Positions 9,469 through 18,060 of a stretch of DNA of 64,000 bases are shown piece after piece. The stretch is taken from assembly GCF_016591975.1 (NCBI RefSeq), contig NZ_AP024169.1, positions 2,271,001 through 2,335,000 on the forward strand, given 5' to 3'. The translations under genes were made by a program, and so were the position numbers. Below the pieces are notes generated by a model that saw only the letters and a program-made list of their open reading frames with translations, was not told where the DNA came from and ran no database searches. Source of the DNA: Anaeromicropila herbilytica. GTDB lineage: Bacteria > Bacillota > Clostridia > Lachnospirales > Lachnospiraceae. Positions within the stretch are counted from its first letter, which is position 1, and every line of letters begins with the position of its first letter.

Positions 9469-11100
9469 ATGTTTACTAAAGATGACTGTGTAAAAGATGT
9501 TCAAGAAAAAGTAATAGATAATGATAAGGAACTAGTAAAAGAAAAAAAATTAGTAAATAACAATGATAAAGTTTTAGATAAAGAAATTGAAGTGGAAGAT
9601 AATAGAAAAGATAATATAGAAGGTAATGAAGCAAGTAGTGAAGAATATAAAGTGGGCACTTGCTATCAAAAGATCGCAGGTTCTGACAGTAAAGAGAATT
9701 CATGTAATCACAAGAAGTCTTTTGTAAAAAAATATAAAGAGATATTAATAAGAAAAGAGATAATATATTTAGTATTACCGATTATGGTGGAACAGTGTTT
9801 TACCATATTGCTTGGTGTCATCAATACGATGATGTCAGGGCACATTGGAAAATCAGCTGTAGCAGCGATTGGAACAGTGGATTCGGTTAACAATATGTTT
9901 ATCTCTTTTTTTGCTGCTCTTTCCGTTGGAGCAACTGTCGTTGTTGCGCAACAAATTGGTCAAAAGAAGATTGAAGATGCAAATGAAACGGTAAAGCAGG
10001 CGTTATTTGCTAGTTTAGCTGTATCGATTACGTTAAGTGTGATTCTATGGATCTTAAGAGTTCACTTGATTGAGACATGCTTTAGTGAAGCTACAGATCT
10101 GGTTAAACAAAATGCGAAGATATATCTTGAATTTACGTTGATATCCTATCCATTTATTGCAATTGAGCAAATATCGAATGGTATCTTAAGAGGTAGCGGT
10201 GATACAAGAACTCCGATGACCATTACAATTAGGATGAATATTGTGAACCTAATATTAGGATACATATTAATATTTGGAATCAATCTGACTTCGATGGGGA
10301 TCCCAATTCACACTCTATCTTTTGGAATTGAAGGAACAGCACTAGCGATTGCAATTGCAAGAGTCTATGGAGCAATTCTTGTGTTACGCGTATTGCTTAA
10401 GGGACAGAAAATCGTTCAATTAAAAAATATCTTTTCTTTTCGTATGAATCATAATATTCAAGGAAAGATATTTTCGATTGGTATTCCAGCAGGAGTTGAA
10501 TCACTTTTATTTAATGGGGGTAAATTTATCATTCAAATCTTTGTAGTTGCTATGGGTACCAATGCAATATCTGCGAATACCATCGGTTTCTCGTGTGCCA
10601 ATATTATGAATGTAATAGGTAATTCGATAGCACTTGGCGCGACTACAATTGTAGGGCAATACGTTGGTAGAAGAGATATAAAGGGAGCGAAAAATAATCT
10701 AAAGTATATGACGGCATTTGCAACAGGACTTATGATGACCTTCGGTCTTATCTTTATACCGATACTTCCTCATATCGTTGCACTTTATACGAATGATCAA
10801 GACGTGATTCGAATTGCAACCACATTACTTGTAGTAAATAGTTTTGCTATGTTTGCATGGCCTTCTTCCTTTGTATTAAGCGCTGGATTAAAAGGAGCAG
10901 GCGATACGAGATATACCATGATTACAGCATTGATTGGTATGTGGTTATTCCGTATTGTTGTAGGATATCTTCTTGGAGTTACGCTACATATTGGAGTACT
11001 TGGTGTGTGGCTTGGCATGTACTCTGATTGGGTAGTTCGGGGAGCGATGTATATACGACGATTGCATGGAAGCAAATGGATGAAACATGCGATTACATAG
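9469..11100 (+). CDS. MATE-family multidrug/sodium exporter with charged N-terminal tail
   Basis: A 544-residue membrane protein with twelve expected helices of the MATE family; PIMVEQCFTILLGVINTMMSGHIG opens the first helix pair, and ILRGSGDTRTPM plus LKGAGDTRYTM are the repeated half-molecule signatures. It probably exports cationic compounds in exchange for Na+ or H+. About 85 highly charged residues (Lys/Asp/Glu/Asn rich) precede helix 1, an unusual cytosolic tail with little predicted fold. The ATG at 9469 follows AAAGGA at 8 bases; the upstream TTG at 9436 has a poorer site. The tail is in frame with either start. Confidence 0.88.
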   Translation: MFTKDDCVKDVQEKVIDNDKELVKEKKLVNNNDKVLDKEIEVEDNRKDNIEGNEASSEEYKVGTCYQKIAGSDSKENSCNHKKSFVKKYKEILIRKEIIYLVLPIMVEQCFTILLGVINTMMSGHIGKSAVAAIGTVDSVNNMFISFFAALSVGATVVVAQQIGQKKIEDANETVKQALFASLAVSITLSVILWILRVHLIETCFSEATDLVKQNAKIYLEFTLISYPFIAIEQISNGILRGSGDTRTPMTITIRMNIVNLILGYILIFGINLTSMGIPIHTLSFGIEGTALAIAIARVYGAILVLRVLLKGQKIVQLKNIFSFRMNHNIQGKIFSIGIPAGVESLLFNGGKFIIQIFVVAMGTNAISANTIGFSCANIMNVIGNSIALGATTIVGQYVGRRDIKGAKNNLKYMTAFATGLMMTFGLIFIPILPHIVALYTNDQDVIRIATTLLVVNSFAMFAWPSSFVLSAGLKGAGDTRYTMITALIGMWLFRIVVGYLLGVTLHIGVLGVWLGMYSDWVVRGAMYIRRLHGSKWMKHAIT

Positions 11101-11110
11101 TATTCTTCGA

Positions 11111-11222
11111 GATGATGTTGGGGTCAAATAGCCTTTTATAACTTACAATGTGTATATTGATGCATAATTATACAGCAATATACACTCAGTACACTAAATT
11201 AAAGCTATTTGTCCTCTAATTT
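11111..11222 (-). repeat. Dispersed palindromic repeat, copy B (short form)
   Basis: Begins GATGATGTTGGGGTCAAATA, identical to the terminal repeat of copy C, and continues through AACTTACAATGTGTATATTG to a central TATAATTATG-type palindrome, ending AAGCTATTTGTCCTC, a degenerate right end. Compared with copy C it is in the opposite orientation and lacks the central 150 bp. It lies between the MATE gene and the asnB promoter and could fold into a hairpin ending upstream transcription. Confidence 0.75.
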
Positions 11223-11230
11223 TGGTATTA

Positions 11231-11259
11231 TGAACATTCCATTTTAATATCCATATAAT
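11231..11259 (+). promoter_or_regulatory. Candidate vegetative promoter of asnB
   Basis: TATAAT at 11254-11259 with a weak -35, TGAACA at 11231-11236, separated by 17 bp. It lies about 30 bp before the asnB start. The -10 match is exact; the -35 is poor, so confidence is moderate. Confidence 0.45.
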
Positions 11260-11288
11260 AAAAGAGGATATGATATGGAGGTGTTATC

Positions 11289-13142
11289 ATGTGTGGAATA
11301 GCTGGTTACCTCGATTTTACAAGAAATCTAAGTGATGAGTATGAGAAAAATTATAAGATCGTAAAATCAATGGGTAATGCTTTAACGCATAGAGGTCCTG
11401 ACAGCTATGGAGAATATATTACTAATCACGCTGCATTTGCACATAGAAGATTAGTTGTAATTGATCCAGCTGGTGGAGCACAACCAATGAAGAAAAAGAT
11501 CAATGGATACGAATATGTCTTGGTATATAATGGAGAGCTATATAATACGGATGAAATAAGGAATAAATTAATTCATAAAGGATATCAATTCTTTAGTACT
11601 TCGGATACAGAAGTAGTCTTGACTGCGTATATAGAATATGGTGAAAAATGTGTTGATGAATTCAATGGAATCTATGGAATCGCGATATGGGATCCTGTAA
11701 AAGAAGCATGTTTCTTATGCAGGGACCGTTTTGGTGTAAAACCTTTATTCTACATGCAAAAGGACAATCAATTTTTATTTGCATCAGAGATCAAAGGTAT
11801 TCTAGCCAACCCAGAAGTATCTCCTGTGATTGACAAATATGGGTTATGTGAGATATTTGGCTTGGGTCCAGCAAGAACTCCAGGTTGTGGTGTATATGAA
11901 GGAATTCATGAATTGAAGCCAGGATACGCAGCATATGTTGATAGAAATAGAAGTAACATCTATTGTTACTGGAGCTTAATAGCAGAAGAACATACGGACA
12001 ATTATGAGCAAACCGTAGAAAAAACAAGATTCTTACTATTTGATGCGATTGAGAGACAACTAGTATCTGATGTACCAATTTGTACCTTACTCTCTGGTGG
12101 AGTAGATTCAAGTATTGTATCAGCAGTTGCAGCGAATTATCAGAGGAAGAAGGGACTAACTCTTGATACCTATTCCTTTGACTTTGTAGACAATAAGAAA
12201 TACTTTAAAGCATCGAATTTTCAACCAAGTGAAGATCGGCCTTATGTCGACATTATGGTAAATGCAATTCGATCCAATCATAAATATCTAGAATGTGAGA
12301 CTGTTAAATTAGCAGAATATCTAAAAGATGCCGTACTTGCAAAAGACCTTCCTGGAATGGCGGATGTAGATTCTTCTCTATTCTACTTCTGTAGAGAGAT
12401 TAAGAAAAATCATACTGTTTGTCTATCTGGAGAATGTGCAGATGAGGTATTTGGAGGATATCCATGGTTTCGAGATAAAGAGATCTATGATAGAAATGCA
12501 TTCCCATGGTCTAAGAATTTTGACTTCCGCAAAGAAATCTTAGATGAGGATGTCTTAGAGCAACTTCCACTTGAAGAATATGTGAATGAACAATATGAAA
12601 ACACCTTAAAGCTTGTAGCTAAGTTGGAATCCGACTCCAAAGAAGTAAGACGTCAAAGAGAAATTAGCTATCTGAATACCGCATGGTTTATGACTACACT
12701 ACTTGATCGTAAAGATAGAATGACGATGGCAAGTGGATTAGAAGTCAGAGTACCATTTGGAGATCATAGATTAATTCAATATCTATATAATGTTCCTTGG
12801 GAATATAAGTATCGAAGACAGGAAGTAAAAGGTCTATTAAGGGATTCTGCTAAGGGCATTCTTCCTGATGAAGTGCTTTATCGTAAAAAGAGTCCTTACC
12901 CTAAGACCTATGATCCTGCGTATGAGAATCTATTAAAGAAAACTTTAAAAGGTATTTTAAGAGATCCAGATGCTCCAATTCATCAGTTAGTTAATGAAGC
13001 TAGAATTGAAGCACTTATGAATCAAGAGTCGGATCTTGGAAGACCATGGTTTGGTCAGTTAATGGCGACACCACAGATGTATGCTTATTTGATTGAGATT
13101 AATTTCTGGTTGGAGCATTATGATGTGCAGATAAAATTGTAG
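11289..13142 (+). CDS. asnB: Asparagine synthase (glutamine-hydrolysing)
   Basis: Makes asparagine from aspartate with ATP and glutamine. The 617-residue product has an N-terminal class II glutaminase domain starting MCGIAGYLDF, whose Cys2 becomes the N-terminal nucleophile, with HRGPDSYGEY and YNGELYN further on. The synthetase domain has the PP-loop LLSGGVDSSIVSA and CLSGECADEVFGGYPW. Length and order match AsnB. GGAGG lies 7 bases before the ATG. The gene stands alone between a repeat/promoter region and a strong hairpin. Confidence 0.96.
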   Translation: MCGIAGYLDFTRNLSDEYEKNYKIVKSMGNALTHRGPDSYGEYITNHAAFAHRRLVVIDPAGGAQPMKKKINGYEYVLVYNGELYNTDEIRNKLIHKGYQFFSTSDTEVVLTAYIEYGEKCVDEFNGIYGIAIWDPVKEACFLCRDRFGVKPLFYMQKDNQFLFASEIKGILANPEVSPVIDKYGLCEIFGLGPARTPGCGVYEGIHELKPGYAAYVDRNRSNIYCYWSLIAEEHTDNYEQTVEKTRFLLFDAIERQLVSDVPICTLLSGGVDSSIVSAVAANYQRKKGLTLDTYSFDFVDNKKYFKASNFQPSEDRPYVDIMVNAIRSNHKYLECETVKLAEYLKDAVLAKDLPGMADVDSSLFYFCREIKKNHTVCLSGECADEVFGGYPWFRDKEIYDRNAFPWSKNFDFRKEILDEDVLEQLPLEEYVNEQYENTLKLVAKLESDSKEVRRQREISYLNTAWFMTTLLDRKDRMTMASGLEVRVPFGDHRLIQYLYNVPWEYKYRRQEVKGLLRDSAKGILPDEVLYRKKSPYPKTYDPAYENLLKKTLKGILRDPDAPIHQLVNEARIEALMNQESDLGRPWFGQLMATPQMYAYLIEINFWLEHYDVQIKL

Positions 13143-13159
13143 TTGGATAGAATAGAAGG

Positions 13160-13206
13160 AAATAAAGCTTGGATATTCTATGAGATAGAACATCCGAGCT
13201 TTATTT
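13160..13206 (+). terminator. Terminator after asnB
   Basis: Stem AAATAAAGCTtGGAT / ATCCgAGCTTTATTT around a 17-base loop, 18 bp after the asnB stop. The arms themselves supply a T-rich 3' side. Confidence 0.7.
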
Positions 13207-13270
13207 AAGAGCTTAATATGTAAAAGACTCTGACGAAGCGAAAGAAAGCTTTGAAGCTTTGAAAAATATA

Positions 13271-13354
13271 AAAGCAGCTATTGATGAGATAATAGGAAAT
13301 ACAGTCTTGTAGAATAATATACACTGATGATAGATCTCATCAATCATCTGCTTT
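13271..13354 (+). other. Second hairpin in the asnB-serS spacer
   Basis: Arms AAAGCAGctaTTGATGAGAT and ATCTCATCAATcatCTGCTTT, about 20 bp each with mismatches, enclose about 40 bases. It precedes the serS promoter and may be a second terminator. A short open frame without a start codon (13217-13312) overlaps it; see findings. Confidence 0.5.
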
Positions 13355-13433
13355 ATTAATTAAATAAAATAGAAATAAATAGTATAATATTAACTATATT
13401 ACATAAGATAATGTAGAGATAGTAAATTTAGGC

Positions 13434-13462
13434 TTGCATTTTATAAGACATAAGTATATAAT
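13434..13462 (+). promoter_or_regulatory. Vegetative promoter of the serS T-box transcript
   Basis: TTGCAT (13434-13439) and TATAAT (13457-13462) separated by 17 bp, about 60 bp upstream of the T-box stem I. Matches the sigma-A consensus at ten of twelve positions or better. Confidence 0.7.
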
Positions 13463-13519
13463 AAATGAGAAAATATACAAAAAATATGGAAAAAGTGTTG
13501 ATGAAAGCTACGATTTATA

Positions 13520-13759
13520 AATAACTTCAGAGAGCCGATGGTTGGTGCGAATCGGTGTTAGGTTGAATCTCTCCACTTTCGGAGCAGTCGGCGAAGAGCC
13601 GAAAGGGTAGTAACCTTTATCTTACTATATCGAGTGGCTAGTTCTTCATAAGAATAGAATTAGTAATTTGGGTGGCAACGCGGAATCCTTTCGTCCCATA
13701 TAGAATATGAATCATATGATTCGTATTTTATTTATATGGAATGAAGGCTTTTTTTTATG
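13520..13759 (+). promoter_or_regulatory. T-box leader of serS (serine, UCC specifier)
   Basis: Stem I starts at AACTTCAGAGAGCCGATGG and carries a likely specifier UCC (Ser) at 13572-13574, chosen because its spacing to the following GGAGC fits the pattern of the other two T-boxes in this window. The conserved antiterminator T-box sequence GGGTGGCAACGCGG is at 13670-13683, able to pair with the NCCA end of uncharged tRNA-Ser. It is followed by a long terminator stem (13688-13759: CCTTTCGTCCCATATA paired with TATATGGaatGAAGG) and eight T residues. Uncharged tRNA would favour readthrough into serS. Confidence 0.93.
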
Positions 13760-13857
13760 CTTTTTATAGCCAGAATCAATAAGGTAGAATTCATTTGATA
13801 CCTTATACTATGTTTGTATTTATTATATTAAGATAGTTAATTTAGGAGGAAAATATC

Positions 13858-15135
13858 ATGTTAGATTTAAAATTTGTCAGAGAGAATCCAGAGATCGTAA
13901 AACAAAATATTAAGAATAAGTTCCAAGATAAAAAATTACCTTTAGTAGATGAAGTAATTGCTTTAGATGTGGAAAGTAGAAATGCAAAAGGTGAGGCAGA
14001 TACCCTAAGAGCAGAAAGAAATAAAATATCCAAGCAAATCGGTGGATTAATGGCTCAAGGTAAGAAAGAAGAAGCAGAAGAGTTAAAGAAACAAGTAACT
14101 GCTGATTCTGAGCGTCTTGCAGAATTAGAACAAAAGGAAAATGAATTACAAGAAAAGATTCTTAAAATTATGATGACTATTCCAAATATCATAGATCCAA
14201 CCGTTCCAATTGGCAAAGATGATAGTGAAAATGTTGAAGTAGAACGTTTCGGAGAGCCAGTAGTTCCAGATTTTGAAGTACCATATCATTCAGATATCAT
14301 GGAAAAATTCAATGGCCTTGACCTTGACAGTGCAAGAAAAGTAGCTGGTAATGGTTTCTATTACTTAATGGGTGATATTGCCAGATTACATTCAGCAGTT
14401 ATCTCTTATGCAAGAGATTTCATGATTAATCGTGGATTCACTTATTGTATACCTCCATTTATGATTCGTAGCGACGTAGTTACAGGTGTTATGAGTTTCG
14501 CTGAAATGGATGCTATGATGTATAAAATCGAAGGAGAAGATCTATACTTAATCGGTACGAGTGAACATTCCATGATTGGTAAATTTATTGATACCATCCT
14601 TCCAGATACATCTTTACCACAAACATTAACAAGCTATTCACCATGTTTCCGTAAAGAAAAAGGAGCACATGGTATTGAAGAAAGAGGTATCTACCGTATT
14701 CATCAATTTGAGAAACAAGAGATGATCGTAGTATGTGATCCAGAAGATAGTAAGATGTGGTTCGATAAATTATGGCAAAATACAGTTGATTTATTCCGTT
14801 CACTTGATATTCCAGTAAGAACTTTAGAATGTTGTTCTGGTGATTTAGCAGATCTTAAAGTAAAATCAATCGATGTAGAAGCTTGGTCTCCAAGACAAAA
14901 GAAATACTTCGAAGTTGGTAGTTGTTCAAACTTAGGAGATGCACAAGCTAGAAGATTAAAGATTCGTGTCGTTGGTGAAAAAGGTAAATATTTCGCGCAT
15001 ACATTAAATAACACAGTTGTTGCACCACCTAGAATGCTTATCGCTTTCTTAGAAAATAATCTTAATTCAGATGGTTCTGTTAATATTCCAGTTGCATTAC
15101 AACCATACATGGGTGGTCAAACTGTAATTAAATAA
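13858..15135 (+). CDS. serS: Seryl-tRNA synthetase
   Basis: Charges tRNA-Ser with serine. The 425-residue protein begins MLDLKFVRENPEIVKQNI, followed by the long antiparallel coiled-coil tRNA-binding arm (about residues 30-105, rich in Lys/Glu). Class II motifs are seen in TSEHSMIGKF, the motif 2 loop CFRKEKGAHGIEERGIYRIHQFEK and motif 3 near NNTVVAPPRMLIAFLEN. AGGAGG lies 7 bases before the ATG. Expression is governed by the T-box upstream. Confidence 0.97.
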   Translation: MLDLKFVRENPEIVKQNIKNKFQDKKLPLVDEVIALDVESRNAKGEADTLRAERNKISKQIGGLMAQGKKEEAEELKKQVTADSERLAELEQKENELQEKILKIMMTIPNIIDPTVPIGKDDSENVEVERFGEPVVPDFEVPYHSDIMEKFNGLDLDSARKVAGNGFYYLMGDIARLHSAVISYARDFMINRGFTYCIPPFMIRSDVVTGVMSFAEMDAMMYKIEGEDLYLIGTSEHSMIGKFIDTILPDTSLPQTLTSYSPCFRKEKGAHGIEERGIYRIHQFEKQEMIVVCDPEDSKMWFDKLWQNTVDLFRSLDIPVRTLECCSGDLADLKVKSIDVEAWSPRQKKYFEVGSCSNLGDAQARRLKIRVVGEKGKYFAHTLNNTVVAPPRMLIAFLENNLNSDGSVNIPVALQPYMGGQTVIK

Positions 15136-15146
15136 AGCAGTATTTC

Positions 15147-15181
15147 GAAAGAATTTGAAAATAAATTTTTCAAATTCTTTC
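15147..15181 (+). terminator. Perfect 15-bp hairpin after serS
   Basis: GAAAGAATTTGAAAA / TTTTCAAATTCTTTC with a 5-base loop directly after serS. There is no good T-run on the 3' side (ATTCTACAG), so it may act as a partial terminator or RNA-stabilising hairpin before the sigma-like gene. Confidence 0.55.
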
Positions 15182-15215
15182 ATTCTACAGACTATTAAAC
15201 GACTTAAGGTCGCAT

Positions 15216-16175
15216 ATGGGAGTTAAGATGGAAGATAAGAATAAATTATTAGAAATGTTAAACGATATCATTGAAGTTGCTAAGACAAAAAGTAATGAGC
15301 TAACTATGGATGAAATCAAAAGTTTCTTAAATGGACTATCCTTAGATGAAAAACAAATTAATCTTGTTTATGATTATTTAATTGCTAACAAAGTAAAAAT
15401 TAAAGGATATATTAATCCAACGAACGAGTTCCTAGGTTCGGTTCATAAAACAGAAGAGAATCAAGACATATATGATGTAGACAATGCACAAGATAACTGG
15501 AACGATTCGAAGGATATAAAGAATAAAGAGAGTAATGAGGCATCTCAGGATACTAATAATTCTGACATAGAAGATTTATCAAATGAATATACAAATGATA
15601 GTAAAAGTGATGATAAACTTCGAAAAGAAGAAGAGGAAGAAAAAGAATTCCTAGACATGTACCTCGCTGATATTGAGGCTATACCAGATATCACAAACGA
15701 TGAAATTGAAAAATTGGTTCTCTCTTTTCTGAATAACGATGAAATTGCAAAGAGTAAATTAGTTGAAAGTTTTTTAAGAACAGTTGTTACAATTGCAAAG
15801 GAATATCGTAATCACGGAATTACTGTGGCTGATTTGATTCAAGAAGGTAATATAGGTCTGATGCAATCTCTTGATTCTTATAAGAAAGAAGTGAATCATA
15901 GTAATTTTAAAGAGTTTATTACAAATGGTATTCGAGATAATATCAAGGAAGCGATTTGGGAACAAAATAATTCTAAGAGTTTTGCAAAGAGAATGGCAGA
16001 GCGTTTAACGAATCTAAATCATAATATAAAGGAATTAAAAGAAGATCTAGGTAAAAAGCCTACAATCAAAGAAATTGCTGATTATATGGAAATTGATATA
16101 GAGGAAGTAAAAGATATGATTCGTATGTCAAAAGAAGATGATCTTGAGATTGATTACAACGGAAAAGAATTATAG
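15216..16175 (+). CDS. Sigma-70-like protein with regions 1.1 to 3 and no region 4
   Basis: A 319-residue protein. Residues about 8-62 look like sigma-70 region 1.1 (DEIKSFLNGLSLDEKQINLVYDYL). Residues 80-143 are an acidic low-complexity linker. Residues 145-170 match region 1.2 (DMYLADIEAIPDITNDEIEK), 180-255 region 2 (core-binding KLVESFLRTVVTIAKEY and DLIQEGNIGLMQSLDSY), and 258-305 region 3. The chain ends there: region 4, which reads the -35 box, is missing. In region 2.3 the usual YATWWIRQAI motif, which melts the -10, is replaced by FITNGIRDNIK. The role is unknown. Start is ATG 15216 or the in-frame ATG 15228, which has GGGAG at 6 bases and may be the true start. Confidence 0.75.
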   Translation: MGVKMEDKNKLLEMLNDIIEVAKTKSNELTMDEIKSFLNGLSLDEKQINLVYDYLIANKVKIKGYINPTNEFLGSVHKTEENQDIYDVDNAQDNWNDSKDIKNKESNEASQDTNNSDIEDLSNEYTNDSKSDDKLRKEEEEEKEFLDMYLADIEAIPDITNDEIEKLVLSFLNNDEIAKSKLVESFLRTVVTIAKEYRNHGITVADLIQEGNIGLMQSLDSYKKEVNHSNFKEFITNGIRDNIKEAIWEQNNSKSFAKRMAERLTNLNHNIKELKEDLGKKPTIKEIADYMEIDIEEVKDMIRMSKEDDLEIDYNGKEL

Positions 16176-16242
16176 ATAGATTGGAATGAGAATAAATGAT
16201 ATGGATTATATACCTTAGATAACTTATATAAACCAACGTACA

Positions 16243-16308
16243 AATAAATGGAGTTGTAGAATACTGATAAGATTAATCTCAATCAGTTCCTACCACTCCA
16301 TTATTTAT
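16243..16308 (+). terminator. Bidirectional terminator between the sigma-like gene and dpaB
   Basis: Arms AATAAATGGAGTtGTAG and CTACcACTCCATTATTTATT, with a further inner pair ACTGAT / ATCAGT. It lies between two converging genes and is bordered by A/T-rich tails on both sides, so it can stop transcription from either direction. Confidence 0.7.
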
Positions 16309-16317
16309 TATCGAACT

Positions 16318-16353
<36 letters not shown>

Positions 16354-16355
<2 letters not shown>

Positions 16356-16941
16356 ATTTTGGTGGTAATGTTAAAGGTTGAAATTGATTACCCTCCAAAG
16401 CACTTTCTAACGTAGGGACAATCAAATCCATTTGAGCAACTAATGAATTTGGTTTTTTCTTATAATCATCCTGGCCAAAAGGAACCATGTATATATTCTT
16501 GGTATTTAATAAGTGACCAATATTTTTAAGACTATTGGTAAGTCCATCATTCGTTGCAATTGCTAATACGACTGGTTTATCATTTCTTAAGTGGCCTTTT
16601 GCTGCCATTAGAACAGGTGTATCAGTGATAGCATTTGCTAATTTGGCGGTAGTATTGCCAGTACATGGTGCAATTAATAAGATATCTAACAAATTTTTTG
16701 GACCAAGTGGCTCAGCGTCTTCGATTGTAAAAATAGGCTCATTACCGGTTAATATTCTTGCACGTGCGATATGGTCTAACGCTTTACCAAAACGACTATC
16801 TATTTTTTGAGAATTAAAGGAAAAGATCGTTGTAACATGTGCTCCTTCTTTCACTAGATTTTCAATCTGAGGAAATACCTTTTCATAAGTACAAAATGAA
16901 CCAGTAAGAGCAACTCCTATTTTCTTGTTTTCTAATTTCAT
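16354..16941 (-). CDS. dpaB: Dipicolinate synthase subunit B
   Basis: Flavoprotein-like subunit of the enzyme that makes dipicolinic acid (DPA) from dihydroxy-tetrahydrodipicolinate in the mother cell; DPA is then loaded into the spore core. The 195-residue product has KKIGVALTGSFCTYEKVFPQ, a flavoprotein (SpoVFB) opening, and LLIAPCTGNTTAKLANAITDTPVLMAAK, the phosphopantothenoylcysteine decarboxylase-like signature. Start at 16941 has AGGAG 5-6 bases upstream; the longer ATG at 16968 precedes this site and is rejected. dpaA is 90 bp upstream on the same strand. Also named spoVFB. Confidence 0.93.
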
Positions 16942-17031
16942 GATTACTCCTATCTGCCATATTGGCATAAAACATTAAAATATGAATTGTTCTATTCGTT
17001 ACATTTCCCTTTTTATCTGTAATTAAGCGAA

Positions 17032-17925
17032 TTAGTCATGTGATTGATTGGAGGAAAATTCTTCTCGGTTAAAGTGGGTTATTACGTCAACAAGTATTTT
17101 AGCGGATGTCCTTGGTGCATATTTTCCAGGAAGGCCTAAGCAAAGTTTGGCATTGATATTCAATTCATTTGCTGCACCATAATTGACCCCTCCAGGCGCT
17201 GAGGCAATATCTATAATTGTGACAGATTTATTCACTAAGGTTAATAAATTGTAATCTAGAAGAAGAGCAGGTACTGTATTAAATATAAAATCATATTCAT
17301 GAATCTCAGATTTTAAATCAGTGATTGCAAGGGCAGAGTAACCATAAGCTTTGGCTAAATAACGGTCTTCATTCTTTCGTGCTGCAATTGTAATAGAAGC
17401 ATCAAGACCTTTTAATTTACTGGCTAGAATCTTTGCACATTTTCCAAAGCCTAGGATTAGACACTTGCTTCCATGCAGATTAATAGTGCTATTTTTAACT
17501 GCTTCTAAGATGGTTCCTTCTGCGGTTGAAATAGAATTTAAGATACTTACTTCGTTCATTTTCATGAAATCATGGAGTTCAATCTTATTTTCATTTAAAT
17601 ATTTCGTAATACGTTGTGACATGTCACCAGCGATGAAAACATGTTTGGATGTTAATGTCTCAAATAAATGTTCAATTGTTAGATCTTCATGTGGTTCTGT
17701 ACTATTTATGTGAATCTGATCTCTTGACAATGGAATAGGGCCTAGGATTGTATCGCTTTTTTGGACTGCATCCAAAAGAGATGAGGCTTTACAAATGGAA
17801 TCAGATAATATCTCACTACATAATCCATAAACAATCACTTTGGCTCCCTTTTCTAACAAAAGGTTTGCCATATAAACCTGTCGTAAGTCACCACCAATAA
17901 TTGCAATATCATAATGATTTTGCAT
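17032..17925 (-). CDS. dpaA: Dipicolinate synthase subunit A
   Basis: NAD(P)-dependent subunit of DPA synthase. The 297-residue protein begins with the family's N-terminal domain (YDIAIIGGDLRQVYMANLL) and contains a Rossmann dehydrogenase domain with CLILGFGKCAKILASKL and NTVPALLLDY. The end KLCLGLPGKYAPRTSAKILVD is typical of SpoVFA. The ATG at 17925 has AAGGAGG 7 bases upstream; the 26 extra residues of a longer frame lack family similarity. Its product works with DpaB encoded next. The upstream sequence fits a sigma-K promoter, as expected for a mother-cell gene. Confidence 0.94.
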   Translation of the reverse strand: MQNHYDIAIIGGDLRQVYMANLLLEKGAKVIVYGLCSEILSDSICKASSLLDAVQKSDTILGPIPLSRDQIHINSTEPHEDLTIEHLFETLTSKHVFIAGDMSQRITKYLNENKIELHDFMKMNEVSILNSISTAEGTILEAVKNSTINLHGSKCLILGFGKCAKILASKLKGLDASITIAARKNEDRYLAKAYGYSALAITDLKSEIHEYDFIFNTVPALLLDYNLLTLVNKSVTIIDIASAPGGVNYGAANELNINAKLCLGLPGKYAPRTSAKILVDVITHFNREEFSSNQSHD

Positions 17926-17945
17926 AGAAAAACCTCCTTTTGTAT

Positions 17946-17972
17946 TAGAATATGTAGATTTTAAAAGATGGT
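17946..17972 (-). promoter_or_regulatory. Candidate sigma-K promoter of dpaAB
   Basis: On the minus strand, an ACC (-35 type AC) and CATATTCTA (-10 type CATANNNTA) are separated by 16 bases between AC and CATA. This matches the sigma-K consensus for late mother-cell genes. The predicted start of transcription is close to the ribosome site of dpaA, leaving an unusually short leader of about 15 bases, which lowers confidence. Confidence 0.45.
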
Positions 17973-18060
17973 GCGTGATATTTTCAGATGGTAGGAAATT
18001 CAAGGGGTAAAAATAATGTATCCAAGTGAATATTAGGCATTGAATATCGGTCCTTTATAT

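Noticed and set aside
14703..15110. 135-codon antisense frame over serS
   Set aside because: Shadow of the synthetase gene with no start signal of its own.
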